NCBI GenBank assembly: GCA_003243865.1
Contig: QHBQ01000479.1
Location: 1 to 13,232, forward strand
DNA: 13,232 nt
Direction: 5' to 3'
Source of the DNA: Candidatus Chloroheliales bacterium
Lineage (GTDB): Bacteria; Chloroflexota; Chloroflexia; QHBQ01
Below are positions 7,501 through 12,356 of this stretch, piece after piece. The notes under the pieces were generated by a model. It saw only the letters and a program-made list of their open reading frames with translations, ran no database searches and was not told the DNA's origin. The position numbers and the translations under genes are program-made. Every line of letters begins with the position of its first letter. The stretch's first letter is position 1.

Positions 7501-7909
7501 CAGCACGACGAGGACCAGCCAGACGATGCTCGACATTGACCGCCAGGGGCCGCCGATAGCGGGAGTGAGTGCGACCGTCCAAAGCAACCTGCCGCCCACC
7601 GACCTCAACGGCGCGAGGGTGCTGCTGGTGGATTTGCAGGTGAGCAGCGGGGCAATGGTGCGGGTGAGCGCCGACCTCGACGGCATCCCCAGCGGGCTGG
7701 TCTGGCGCTTCAATGGCAGCGGCGACGGGGTGGATGATGAGATGGTCATCTACATCCAGCCCGCGGCCCAGCGCATCGCCAACCTGTCGTTTACTCTGAG
7801 TGCGCCGCAGGGTGGCACCGGCAACATCGTCGCGGGCAAGCTGGTTCACGACGGCGGCCAGACCCAGGTGTGGATGGTGGTGAAGAGCGTCAGTCTAATG
7901 AAGCCATAA
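4574..7909 (+). CDS. GT-C fold membrane glycosyltransferase (GT39/ArnT-like), with in-frame palindromic repeats
   Basis: The protein has 1111 residues. The membrane half (about 25-690) has many hydrophobic segments, for example near 25-45, 78-102, 116-143, 147-164, 194-218, 467-490, 565-585, 621-639, 644-660 and 668-690. After the fifth comes the GT-C first-loop signature PPVLYDTMLYHLALP (219-233). D224 is the likely catalytic Asp, and EGMEFIY (255-261) and TAYVDVGNAFF (327-337) follow. Such enzymes move a sugar from a polyprenyl-phosphate donor outside the membrane. The C-terminal 400 residues look soluble and extracytoplasmic, with no family recognised. Two hydrophilic blocks (about 394-456 and 597-619) are encoded by the REP-like palindromes and repeat the phrase GAQFIAPN. 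The start is TTG 4574, with AGGGAG about 6 nt upstream; an in-frame stop at 4511 and no upstream ATG leave little choice. The donor, acceptor and product are unknown. A cell-surface polysaccharide or glycoprotein role is likely, given the GT4 gene opposite. Confidence 0.85.
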   Translation: MAELSEEVEARRGIGLAVSSQGWWLRLAISLVLVGWFAAVAWGMLGSFDLIELSRKLLTFAPNGPLSRIFAVPQWDALIAHTLLLLAATWLTLLVGAVGVGAGRLLGLRLGDESPLLGIGLAGALGYAVACLLFTLLTLAGLLYDWLVWTLTIAASLGTLFWLLRRRLLIPWWRRHTLDAALGRALGEARHPLRNFVPLVLLLATALSALLALATALAPPVLYDTMLYHLALPRQYVAHHGFVPVYSEMVIMFAEGMEFIYTWPLTLFGGGNWAAGSVAGLLHWWMGILTAMGVYGFSRALGLSGRVGLLAAAAFLAQPLVNREIGTAYVDVGNAFFTLFCLYALYRWWQTERTGWLTAAALLAGTATAVKVFGAPLILVTMSVVAGKWWIKRTGRDKSRPYNADDVGAQFIAPNPADLGPTARAWKSPTRRWAQFIAPNPANIGAQFITPHATPTATLVRSGRYLRLAAVAGIIGALTACYSYIASWIVLGNPFWPELNNIFHGWNSPIADANYKQLVSYLHSVDQGPMNFSIGGMLKYLFWNLWIDEASPMRGGVIVPRTVPITTAMLPVALLMGGWAIVKMARGRQSAVQGGGNVGAQFIAPNQGDIGARFTAPNPALWWGFGYALAFTVLWFLVQGQRRYILFTLPLVAAGLGWVYERLRAKLPLAGLGFSVFLVVLMYVATLSNLAFNNRAFPNIYGFVDDRFYILEGATIRLGEGGQTMLYLNRVAPPDQTVLITELTAPLYYLGRDYVMSNPGWDDFLYYGTLKTADDFLARLNHYNVSYLVDLREQKYLAPLMQQGMWQGRDKCMHLVYTQGNWYTYQRDVPPPATGLQLGPEAGRVGVVGFGGGVPPDLNAINLDGLDRLKLDTLRGLNTIVVKRNLPSSEAHTYLDVLAVYAPDAATIDQRLAQSATLVGSAADYNVYRVDRVDLPTVFGLQPLLIQPRDWRITLDESKAATLAQGKALSVTLPLASTTRTSQTMLDIDRQGPPIAGVSATVQSNLPPTDLNGARVLLVDLQVSSGAMVRVSADLDGIPSGLVWRFNGSGDGVDDEMVIYIQPAAQRIANLSFTLSAPQGGTGNIVAGKLVHDGGQTQVWMVVKSVSLMKP
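5756..5779 (-). repeat. REP-like palindrome, inverted, inside the GT-C gene (F)
   Basis: Perfect arms GGGCGTGAT/ATCACGCCC with centre AA, followed by CTAC (5776-5779). It is read in frame as GRDKSRPY. It forms an inverted pair with copy G, arranged like the B-C pair at 3673-3736. Confidence 0.9.
5792..5815 (+). repeat. REP-like palindrome, forward, inside the GT-C gene (G)
   Basis: GTAG (5792-5795) followed by GGGCGCAATTCATTGCGCCC, with perfect 9-bp arms. It is read in frame as VGAQFIAP. The following AACCCAGCCGATCTAGG matches the linker after copy H, suggesting the start of a dimer whose second unit has been lost. Confidence 0.92.
5871..5926 (+). repeat. Direct dimer of REP-like palindromes inside the GT-C gene (H-I)
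   Basis: Core 5871-5890 is identical to copy G. After a 16-nt linker ending in ATAG, core 5907-5926 repeats it with one mismatch (ATTACGCCC). The period is 36 bp, or 12 codons, so both units are read in the same frame (AQFIAPNPANIG, then AQFITP). The GTAG foot is absent before the first unit and is ATAG before the second. Confidence 0.88.
6365..6423 (+). repeat. Second direct dimer of REP-like palindromes inside the GT-C gene (J-K)
   Basis: GTAG (6365-6368) precedes core 6369-6388 (GGGCGCAAT, TT, ATTGCGCCC). A 16-nt linker ending in ATAG leads to a degraded unit at 6405-6423 (GGGCGCGATTC...CGCCCC). It has the same 36-bp period as the H-I dimer. Read in frame as VGAQFIAPNQGDIGARFTAPN, residues 598-618, in a loop between two membrane segments. 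Confidence 0.88.
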
Positions 7910-7962
7910 GCCATGAGTGCCTGACAAACAAAGATTTAAGGATGGCACGGACCCACCCCTAG

Positions 7963-7981
7963 CCCCTCCCGGGGGGAGGGG
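7963..7981. terminator. GC-rich hairpin between convergent genes
   Basis: CCCCTCCC, loop GGG, GGGAGGGG: an 8-bp perfect stem in the 90-nt gap between the ends of the GT-C and GT4 genes. It belongs to the CCCTCTCC-type hairpin family also seen at 10435-10458 and 12375-12393. It could end transcription in both directions, but there is no T-run on either side. Confidence 0.45.
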
Positions 7982-7999
7982 AGTCGTCTACTACCTGAC

Positions 8000-9211
8000 T
8001 TATGCTCTATGCTGCAACACCTCGTCCAAGGCGGCGAGGAAGTCGGCTGCGCCCTGCTGCCAGGTGAAGCGGGTAGCAATGTCGGCGGCGGCGAAGCGGC
8101 CCATCGCGGCGGCACGGGCGGGGGCGGCCAGCAGGTCGTCTACCGCAGCGGCGAGCGCGGCAGGGTCGGCAAGGGCGAGGTGGCCGCTTTCGCCTTCGCG
8201 CACCGTATCGCGCGGCCCCCCCTCGTTGACGCTGACAACGGGAACACCGAGGGCAAGCGCCTCGATCACCGACAGGCCAAAGCTCTCCTGTTTGCCAGTG
8301 TGCAGGTAGACGCTGGCGAGGCCGTAGACCGCGGGCAACTCTGCCTCCGCCACGAATCCGGCAAAGATGATGCGGTCGTCGAGGCCGAGCGCGGCGGCCT
8401 GCGCCTGCAGGGTGGCCTGCTCCGGCCCCTTGCCGACGATCAGGCCGATGGCGGGCTGCTTGAGGCGGGCAATCGTGTCAATGAACAGGTCAATCCGTTT
8501 GCGGGGGTGGAGGTGGTTGACGGTGGCGACTACTGGCAGGTCGGGCGGCAAGTTGTAGCGAACGCGGGCGGTGGCGATTTGCCCCGCGCTGGCGGGGGTG
8601 AAGTCCACGCCGTGAGTAATAATGCGGGCGGGGCGGTGATAAGCCCGCGCGATGAGGCTGGCACCGTAGGGGCTGTTGGCAAGCACCGCGTCAGCCTGGC
8701 ACACCATCGTGCGATCGAGCCGCTTGTAGAGGGCGAAGAAGGGGCGGGCGAGCAGACCGAGCGGGCCGAGGCGGCGGGTAATCGCGGCGGTATCGCTGTA
8801 GATGAAGCGGGGTGGCTCGTAGCAGAAATAGAGGCAGGGGCGGGTGCGCCACAACCTGCGCCGTCGCGCCCACCACAGGCTGGGCAGGCTGGGCGGGCCG
8901 AAGAAGCAGACCGCATCGGCGCGGCGCGGCACCTGCTTCAGCAGCGCGGGGCCGCGCAGATACTCGATTGCCGCATTCAGGTAGTGGCTGCCGAAGCGGT
9001 CAAGCCGCCGCGGCCCGGCTATCACCCGCACGCCGGGGCCGACATCGGGCCAGCACTCAGGGGCGAAGTAGTGGGTGACGATGGTGACATGTGCGGGCCG
9101 CTCTGGGTTGGCAGCAAGGTGCGAGGCCAGGGCGAGGATCAGTCGCTCCGCGCCAGTCAGCTTCTTAATCTGCGGGTAGTAGAAGTATAGCTCCAGCGGA
9201 CGGAAAGCCAT
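8000..9211 (-). CDS. GT4-family (group 1) glycosyltransferase
   Basis: The protein has 403 residues with a GT-B fold. The N-terminal domain starts with a hydrophobic strand (LELYFYYP) and a Gly-rich loop region LTGAERLILALASHL (18-32). The C-terminal domain has the strand-loop VNHLHPRKRID (231-241), VGKGPE (259-264) and the GT4 E-x7-E motif ESFGLSVIE (E309, E317), followed by ALGVPVVSVNEGGPRDTV. These bind the nucleotide-sugar donor in retaining enzymes that add sugars to lipids or glycans at the cytoplasmic face of the membrane. There is no signal peptide. The ATG at 9209-9211 shares its A with the TAA of the upstream Trm112-like gene (TAATG), a classic coupled start. The pair forms one operon. 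The acceptor is not deducible. Its N-terminal half is closest in style to mannosyltransferases of the Alg2 type, but this is only an impression. Confidence 0.92.
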   Translation of the reverse strand: MAFRPLELYFYYPQIKKLTGAERLILALASHLAANPERPAHVTIVTHYFAPECWPDVGPGVRVIAGPRRLDRFGSHYLNAAIEYLRGPALLKQVPRRADAVCFFGPPSLPSLWWARRRRLWRTRPCLYFCYEPPRFIYSDTAAITRRLGPLGLLARPFFALYKRLDRTMVCQADAVLANSPYGASLIARAYHRPARIITHGVDFTPASAGQIATARVRYNLPPDLPVVATVNHLHPRKRIDLFIDTIARLKQPAIGLIVGKGPEQATLQAQAAALGLDDRIIFAGFVAEAELPAVYGLASVYLHTGKQESFGLSVIEALALGVPVVSVNEGGPRDTVREGESGHLALADPAALAAAVDDLLAAPARAAAMGRFAAADIATRFTWQQGAADFLAALDEVLQHRA

Positions 9212-9426
9212 TACTTCGCGGCGCTAGGGGCTTCTTCAGCGGGCAATGGCTCGGCCCGCTCCAGCAGCATCACCGGGATGCCCTGCTCGATGGGGAAGCG
9301 CATCCCCTTCTCGCGGCAGACAATCCAGTTGCCCTCCTGGGTGACGGGAATGTTGGTGCCGGGGTAGGAGAGGATCTCCAGCAGGTCGGCGGGCAGCTGC
9401 TGCTCGTCGGTTTTCGGTTCGCTCAT
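9211..9426 (-). CDS. Trm112-like small protein, zinc ligands mostly lost
   Basis: The protein has 71 residues. It has the Trm112/YcaR pattern: LLEILSYP (15-22), a turn, GNWIVCREKGMRFPIEQGIPVMLLERAE (32-59), and an acidic/Pro/Ala-rich tail. In E. coli YcaR the start of this pattern is LLEIIACPVC; here the CPxC pair is replaced by YPGT, and only one Cys (C37) remains, so classical zinc binding is unlikely. Family members in eukaryotes and archaea activate methyltransferases, while many bacterial ones are small stand-alone proteins next to glycosyltransferase or lipid A genes. The start ATG 9424-9426 has AGGAGG with good spacing. It overlaps the GT4 start by one base, suggesting fixed stoichiometry with that enzyme. 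Function unproven. Confidence 0.85.
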   Translation of the reverse strand: MSEPKTDEQQLPADLLEILSYPGTNIPVTQEGNWIVCREKGMRFPIEQGIPVMLLERAEPLPAEEAPSAAK

Positions 9427-9439
9427 AGTTGCTCCTCCT

Positions 9440-9463
9440 GGGCATGATGAATCACGCCCCTAC
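9440..9463 (-). repeat. REP-like palindrome in the leader of the Trm112-GT4 operon (L)
   Basis: GGGCATGAT, centre GA, ATCACGCCC (one G-T type mismatch) followed by CTAC (9460-9463). In transcript orientation it reads GTAG then hairpin, and the hairpin ends right next to the AGGAGG ribosome site of the Trm112-like gene. Confidence 0.8.
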
Positions 9464-9486
9464 AATTTGGTTTCGTAGTCGGGGCA

Positions 9487-9515
9487 ATTATAACCCAAAG
9501 GAGGGTTAGTTGCCA
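9487..9515 (-). promoter_or_regulatory. Candidate promoter of the Trm112-GT4 operon
   Basis: A perfect minus-strand TATAAT (9492-9487) with a weak -35 TGGCAA (9515-9510), spacing 17. The start is expected near 9480, so the leader would contain the REP-like hairpin at 9440-9463. The -35 region overlaps the end of the lipoprotein gene. Confidence 0.5.
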
Positions 9516-10294
9516 GCGGTGCCGAAGGGATAGATATGCACCATCCAGTTGAAGATGATCGGGTAGAAGATGCCGCCAGCAGCGTCGCAGGCCGCTTTGG
9601 TGGCGATGGAGCCATTGAGGCCGAACTGGGGATTGGCGACGAGCATCTTGCCCTCCTGACCTGGGGGCGGCATACAGAGGCTGACGTGCTGGTGCCAGGG
9701 TGCGAGGCTGAGGGGAACGCGGGCGTCGAGTTGGTTCTCGCTGAAGCGGTTGGGGGCGGTGTACATCACGCCGACTAGCTGATAACCATCACCGACCTTC
9801 TTGTAGAGCAGCGAGGTGGGATGGGTGGGATCGAAGCGAAACGCCTCGGCGGCAGCGTTGCGGTAGTTGGTGAAGTGGTAGATCTGCTGCGGCACATTGG
9901 GCAGGAACTGCTTGAAGCCGTCGCGCTCGGCCAGCTTGTAATCGTTATACTTCGAGAGGCTGGCGCGGGCAGTCTGCTCAAGCTGGTCGAGGCGGGCGCG
10001 GTCTGCGGGGGTGGGGGTGCGCGGCGCGGTCATGTGCATATGCGGCCCCATCTCCATGTGCGGCGTGTTCATCCCGTTGGTGGTGCCGCCCATACCGTCA
10101 TCGCCAGCCATGTTCATCCCGCCCATGTTGTTGCCAGTTGTGGCGGTGGCGGATGAAGCCATATTCATCCCGCCCATGCCGACAGTTGTTGGAGTGGCGG
10201 AAGGGGCGCTGGCGGGCGATGACCCTTGCGGCTGCATATTGCAGGCAGCGAGAGTGAGGATGAGCAGCAGGATGGTCAGGATTCTGGTTCGCAT
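9506..10294 (-). CDS. Met/His-rich lipoprotein, putative metal-binding
   Basis: The protein has 262 residues. A lipoprotein signal peptide (MRTRILTILLLILTLAAC) puts the lipidated Cys at 18. Residues 40-88 carry twelve Met and three His, including two MGGMNM repeats and the ending PHMEMGPHMHM. Such Met clusters often bind Cu(I) or Ag(I), as in copper-handling exported proteins. The rest (about 95-262) is a compact domain with SLLYKK, GYQLVGVMYTAP (170-181), APWHQHVSLCMPP (198-210), a second Cys (C236) and NWMVHIYPF (249-257). I know this pattern as an uncharacterised secreted domain but cannot name a Pfam. W200, H201, H203, C207, C236 and H253 are candidate ligands, or the two Cys may form a disulfide. 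The start ATG 10292-10294 has AAAGGGA at good spacing. It lies downstream of a DUF5666 protein gene in the same direction but is separated by strong hairpins. The metal role is inferred. Confidence 0.85.
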   Translation of the reverse strand: MRTRILTILLLILTLAACNMQPQGSSPASAPSATPTTVGMGGMNMASSATATTGNNMGGMNMAGDDGMGGTTNGMNTPHMEMGPHMHMTAPRTPTPADRARLDQLEQTARASLSKYNDYKLAERDGFKQFLPNVPQQIYHFTNYRNAAAEAFRFDPTHPTSLLYKKVGDGYQLVGVMYTAPNRFSENQLDARVPLSLAPWHQHVSLCMPPPGQEGKMLVANPQFGLNGSIATKAACDAAGGIFYPIIFNWMVHIYPFGTAGN

Positions 10295-10392
10295 TGCCGT
10301 TCCCTTTCAAGGTAGCGGGTGGGGAGATAGTCTGCTTATTAGAGCGGTTGCCTCTGATGTCTTGTTTCACGGGTTGCCACCAGATATGGAGA

Positions 10393-10415
10393 GGAGCGCA
10401 CCGTTGGTGCGCTCC
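10393..10415 (-). terminator. Perfect hairpin after the DUF5666 gene
   Basis: GGAGCGCACC, GTT, GGTGCGCTCC: a 10-bp perfect stem with a 3-nt loop, about 80 nt past the stop of the DUF5666 gene and about 100 nt before the lipoprotein start. No U-run. It may be a terminator or a dispersed repeat distantly like the GTAG family (a CTAC lies 3 nt away, at 10419-10422). Confidence 0.45.
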
Positions 10416-10434
10416 GCACTACCCCTCTCCCCAA

Positions 10435-10490
10435 CCCTCTCCCCACCGGGGGAGAGGGGAAACAGACCCTATTCCCTCTGCGGGAGAGGG
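10435..10490 (-). repeat. Two CCCTCTCC-type hairpins
   Basis: CCCTCTCCCC (10435-10444) pairs perfectly with GGGGAGAGGG (10449-10458). A second stem, CCCTCT/AGAGGG (10474-10490), follows right before the DUF5666 stop at 10498. Together with 10393-10415 they make the 203-nt gap between the DUF5666 and lipoprotein genes almost entirely foldable. Likely a transcription end or mRNA-stabilising region. I see no convincing promoter for the lipoprotein gene in this gap. Confidence 0.6.
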
Positions 10491-10497
10491 GATTTTG

Positions 10498-12177
10498 CTA
10501 TCTTGCGGCGGGAAGGATGTCAACCGTCTTGGCGTTGTAGACCTTGGGGTCAATGTCGCTATCACCAATGGTGTAGGCAACTACGTAGCTGCCGGGCTTG
10601 AGGTCGGCAAGGCTGCTGACGCTGCGGCCCGCTACCAGCGACTGATACTTGGTGTCCGCAGCGACGTTGACAGTAAAGGTTTCGTTGCCGGTGCTGGCAA
10701 TCTGGAAGGTGTTGGCGCTGGTGTCCACCGCCGTGACCCTGCCTTGCAGCAAGTGCTCGTTGGTGCTGACGACGTGCAGTTCGGCAATGTGCTCGGTGAT
10801 CGGCAGGCCATTGGCGTAAGCACCCTTGCCCGTACCCTTGCCTGCTGCCACAGTGGGCAAGGCCGCAGGGTTGCCGCCATTCTTGCTCTGGCCATTTGCG
10901 CCCGACATCATGTCGCCGCTACCGCCGACCCAGACAGGTGCGCCGTAGAGGATGATGCTGTCGCCGGGCTTCAGGTCGGTGGCGCTGATCGGCTGGCCGA
11001 GGCGGTCGAAGCGGGTACCGGGGCCGACGATTACCTTCAGGTTGCCGTATTTAGTGATGGTGGCGATGATGTTACCATCGCTGTCGAGTGCTACGAAGCT
11101 GGCGGGGAGGGCGTGTACGCCGAGTAGCTTGTTGCTATCTGCCTGCTCGATGCTGGCAGGGGCGGGGCCGACACGCAACGCGCTGACCGTCGCACTGAAG
11201 CCATCGCCGACACCAAACTTGCGCTTGAGCAAGGTTTCGCGGTTCTTGGCCTGCGCTGCAGTGCTATTCTGGTCGTTTGCAGCGGGCGTGCTGCTTGGGC
11301 TGGGCGTGCCAGTTGGGCCGGGCGTGCCGTTTTGCTTCTTGGGTTGGCCCTGGCTGGGCAACTGGTCGCGGCTGATCAGCACGGTGGCGTAGCTGCCCAC
11401 CTGCACATCGCTGAGGCTAATCGGGCCAGTCTTGACGCTGGGGTCGTCCCCTGGCACTGGCTGGCGCTGGATGGTGGCGGTGGTGGCGAGGGTGGCGGTC
11501 AGCGGGCCGAAGCCAGTGTCGAGCACGACGAGCTTGTTGGGGGCATCCACGTGGTCAACCACGCCGCCAACCGCGACCTGATTGCCCGTCGCTGCATTGA
11601 CCTTGGCCTTGCCCTTGCCGTTGGCGGCCTGGTTGCCTGCCGCGGGCGTGCCGGAGGGGGCGGTCTTAGGCGTGGCAGGGGTCTTCTGCCGCTTCGGCCT
11701 AGCGGTGCTGCTGGTCGGCGTGCTACTGGTCGCCCCGCTGGTGGCAGTGCTGCCGCTGTTGGTGGTAGCGTTGCTTGGGTTGGGAGCGGGGTTGGCGCTG
11801 TCCGTGGTAGAGTTGCCGTTAGGGGTGGGGCTGGCGCTGGCACTGCTACCATTAGCGGGGCTGGTGCTGGTGTCAGCAGTGGGGGTAGGCTGGTTCGCGT
11901 TGTTGTTGCCTCCGATAGCTGCTTCGCCAGTGTTGCTGGTTACGACGGTGGGGATGGTGGTATCATCGCCCGGCGTGACGCTGGCCGAGGCGGTTTGCGC
12001 GGTGGTCTGGTTGCTAGCACTGGGGTTGGATGGCGTGGTAGTTTGGTTGCTAGCGCTGGGGCTGGATGGCGCGGTGCTGCCCACCCCGGCCCAGAGCAGA
12101 CCGACGCCCAGGCCCATGACGATGGCGACGATGGCGACGATGGCAAGGGCGCGATTCTGAGAGCGGTTGGTGTTCAC
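10498..12177 (-). CDS. Membrane-anchored protein with three DUF5666-like beta domains
   Basis: The protein has 559 residues. A single hydrophobic segment (about 10-32) with a basic N-terminus acts as an anchor or uncleaved signal. Residues 33-200 are a low-complexity Ser/Thr/Asn/Pro/Ala linker with a near-perfect 12-residue repeat (PSSPSASNQTTT, PSNPSASNQTTA) and a basic end. Then three similar units appear: GGVVDHVDAPNKLVVLDT...LSDVQVGSYATVLI (204-269), a middle unit FSATVSALRV...DLKPGDSIILYG (327-412), and LQGRVTAVDTSANTFQIAS...LADLKPGSYVVAY (477-535). This V-x-G-V-x-x-V / DLKxGxxV pattern is DUF5666-like, a small extracytoplasmic beta domain of unknown function. The start is GTG 12175-12177, with AGGAGG 6 nt upstream. 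It follows the histidine kinase gene in the same direction. The long linker suggests reach through the envelope, and the many Ser/Thr could be glycosylated (inference). Confidence 0.85.
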   Translation of the reverse strand: MNTNRSQNRALAIVAIVAIVMGLGVGLLWAGVGSTAPSSPSASNQTTTPSNPSASNQTTAQTASASVTPGDDTTIPTVVTSNTGEAAIGGNNNANQPTPTADTSTSPANGSSASASPTPNGNSTTDSANPAPNPSNATTNSGSTATSGATSSTPTSSTARPKRQKTPATPKTAPSGTPAAGNQAANGKGKAKVNAATGNQVAVGGVVDHVDAPNKLVVLDTGFGPLTATLATTATIQRQPVPGDDPSVKTGPISLSDVQVGSYATVLISRDQLPSQGQPKKQNGTPGPTGTPSPSSTPAANDQNSTAAQAKNRETLLKRKFGVGDGFSATVSALRVGPAPASIEQADSNKLLGVHALPASFVALDSDGNIIATITKYGNLKVIVGPGTRFDRLGQPISATDLKPGDSIILYGAPVWVGGSGDMMSGANGQSKNGGNPAALPTVAAGKGTGKGAYANGLPITEHIAELHVVSTNEHLLQGRVTAVDTSANTFQIASTGNETFTVNVAADTKYQSLVAGRSVSSLADLKPGSYVVAYTIGDSDIDPKVYNAKTVDILPAAR

Positions 12178-12238
12178 AATGTTCCTCCTGTAGTTTTCGG
12201 GGTGGGCGGCTGGCGCTGCCCAGGATTAGCGATTTGGG

Positions 12239-12259
12239 GCGCAAGGCGGGGCCTTGCGC
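12239..12259 (-). promoter_or_regulatory. Stable hairpin in the leader of the DUF5666 gene
   Basis: GCGCAAGG, 5-nt loop, CCTTGCGC: an 8-bp perfect stem in the 179-nt gap between the histidine kinase stop and the GTG start. It may be a terminator for the kinase transcript or a leader structure. In transcript orientation GTAG lies 2 nt from its foot, recalling the REP-like family, but the stem sequence differs. No convincing promoter was found in the gap. Confidence 0.4.
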
Positions 12260-12356
12260 AGCTACCCCTTATTCTAAAGGATGAATGTGTAACTGAGGTT
12301 AGGGGATTGAAAAATCCATGTAAAATTCGCGTTCGCCCTCTCACTGACGAGGGTTG

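Noticed and set aside
8009..9190. A 393-codon plus-strand frame opposite the GT4 gene
   Set aside because: The GT4 protein has conserved motifs and an operon-coupled start; the antisense product is Gly/Ala/Glu-rich with no family resemblance.
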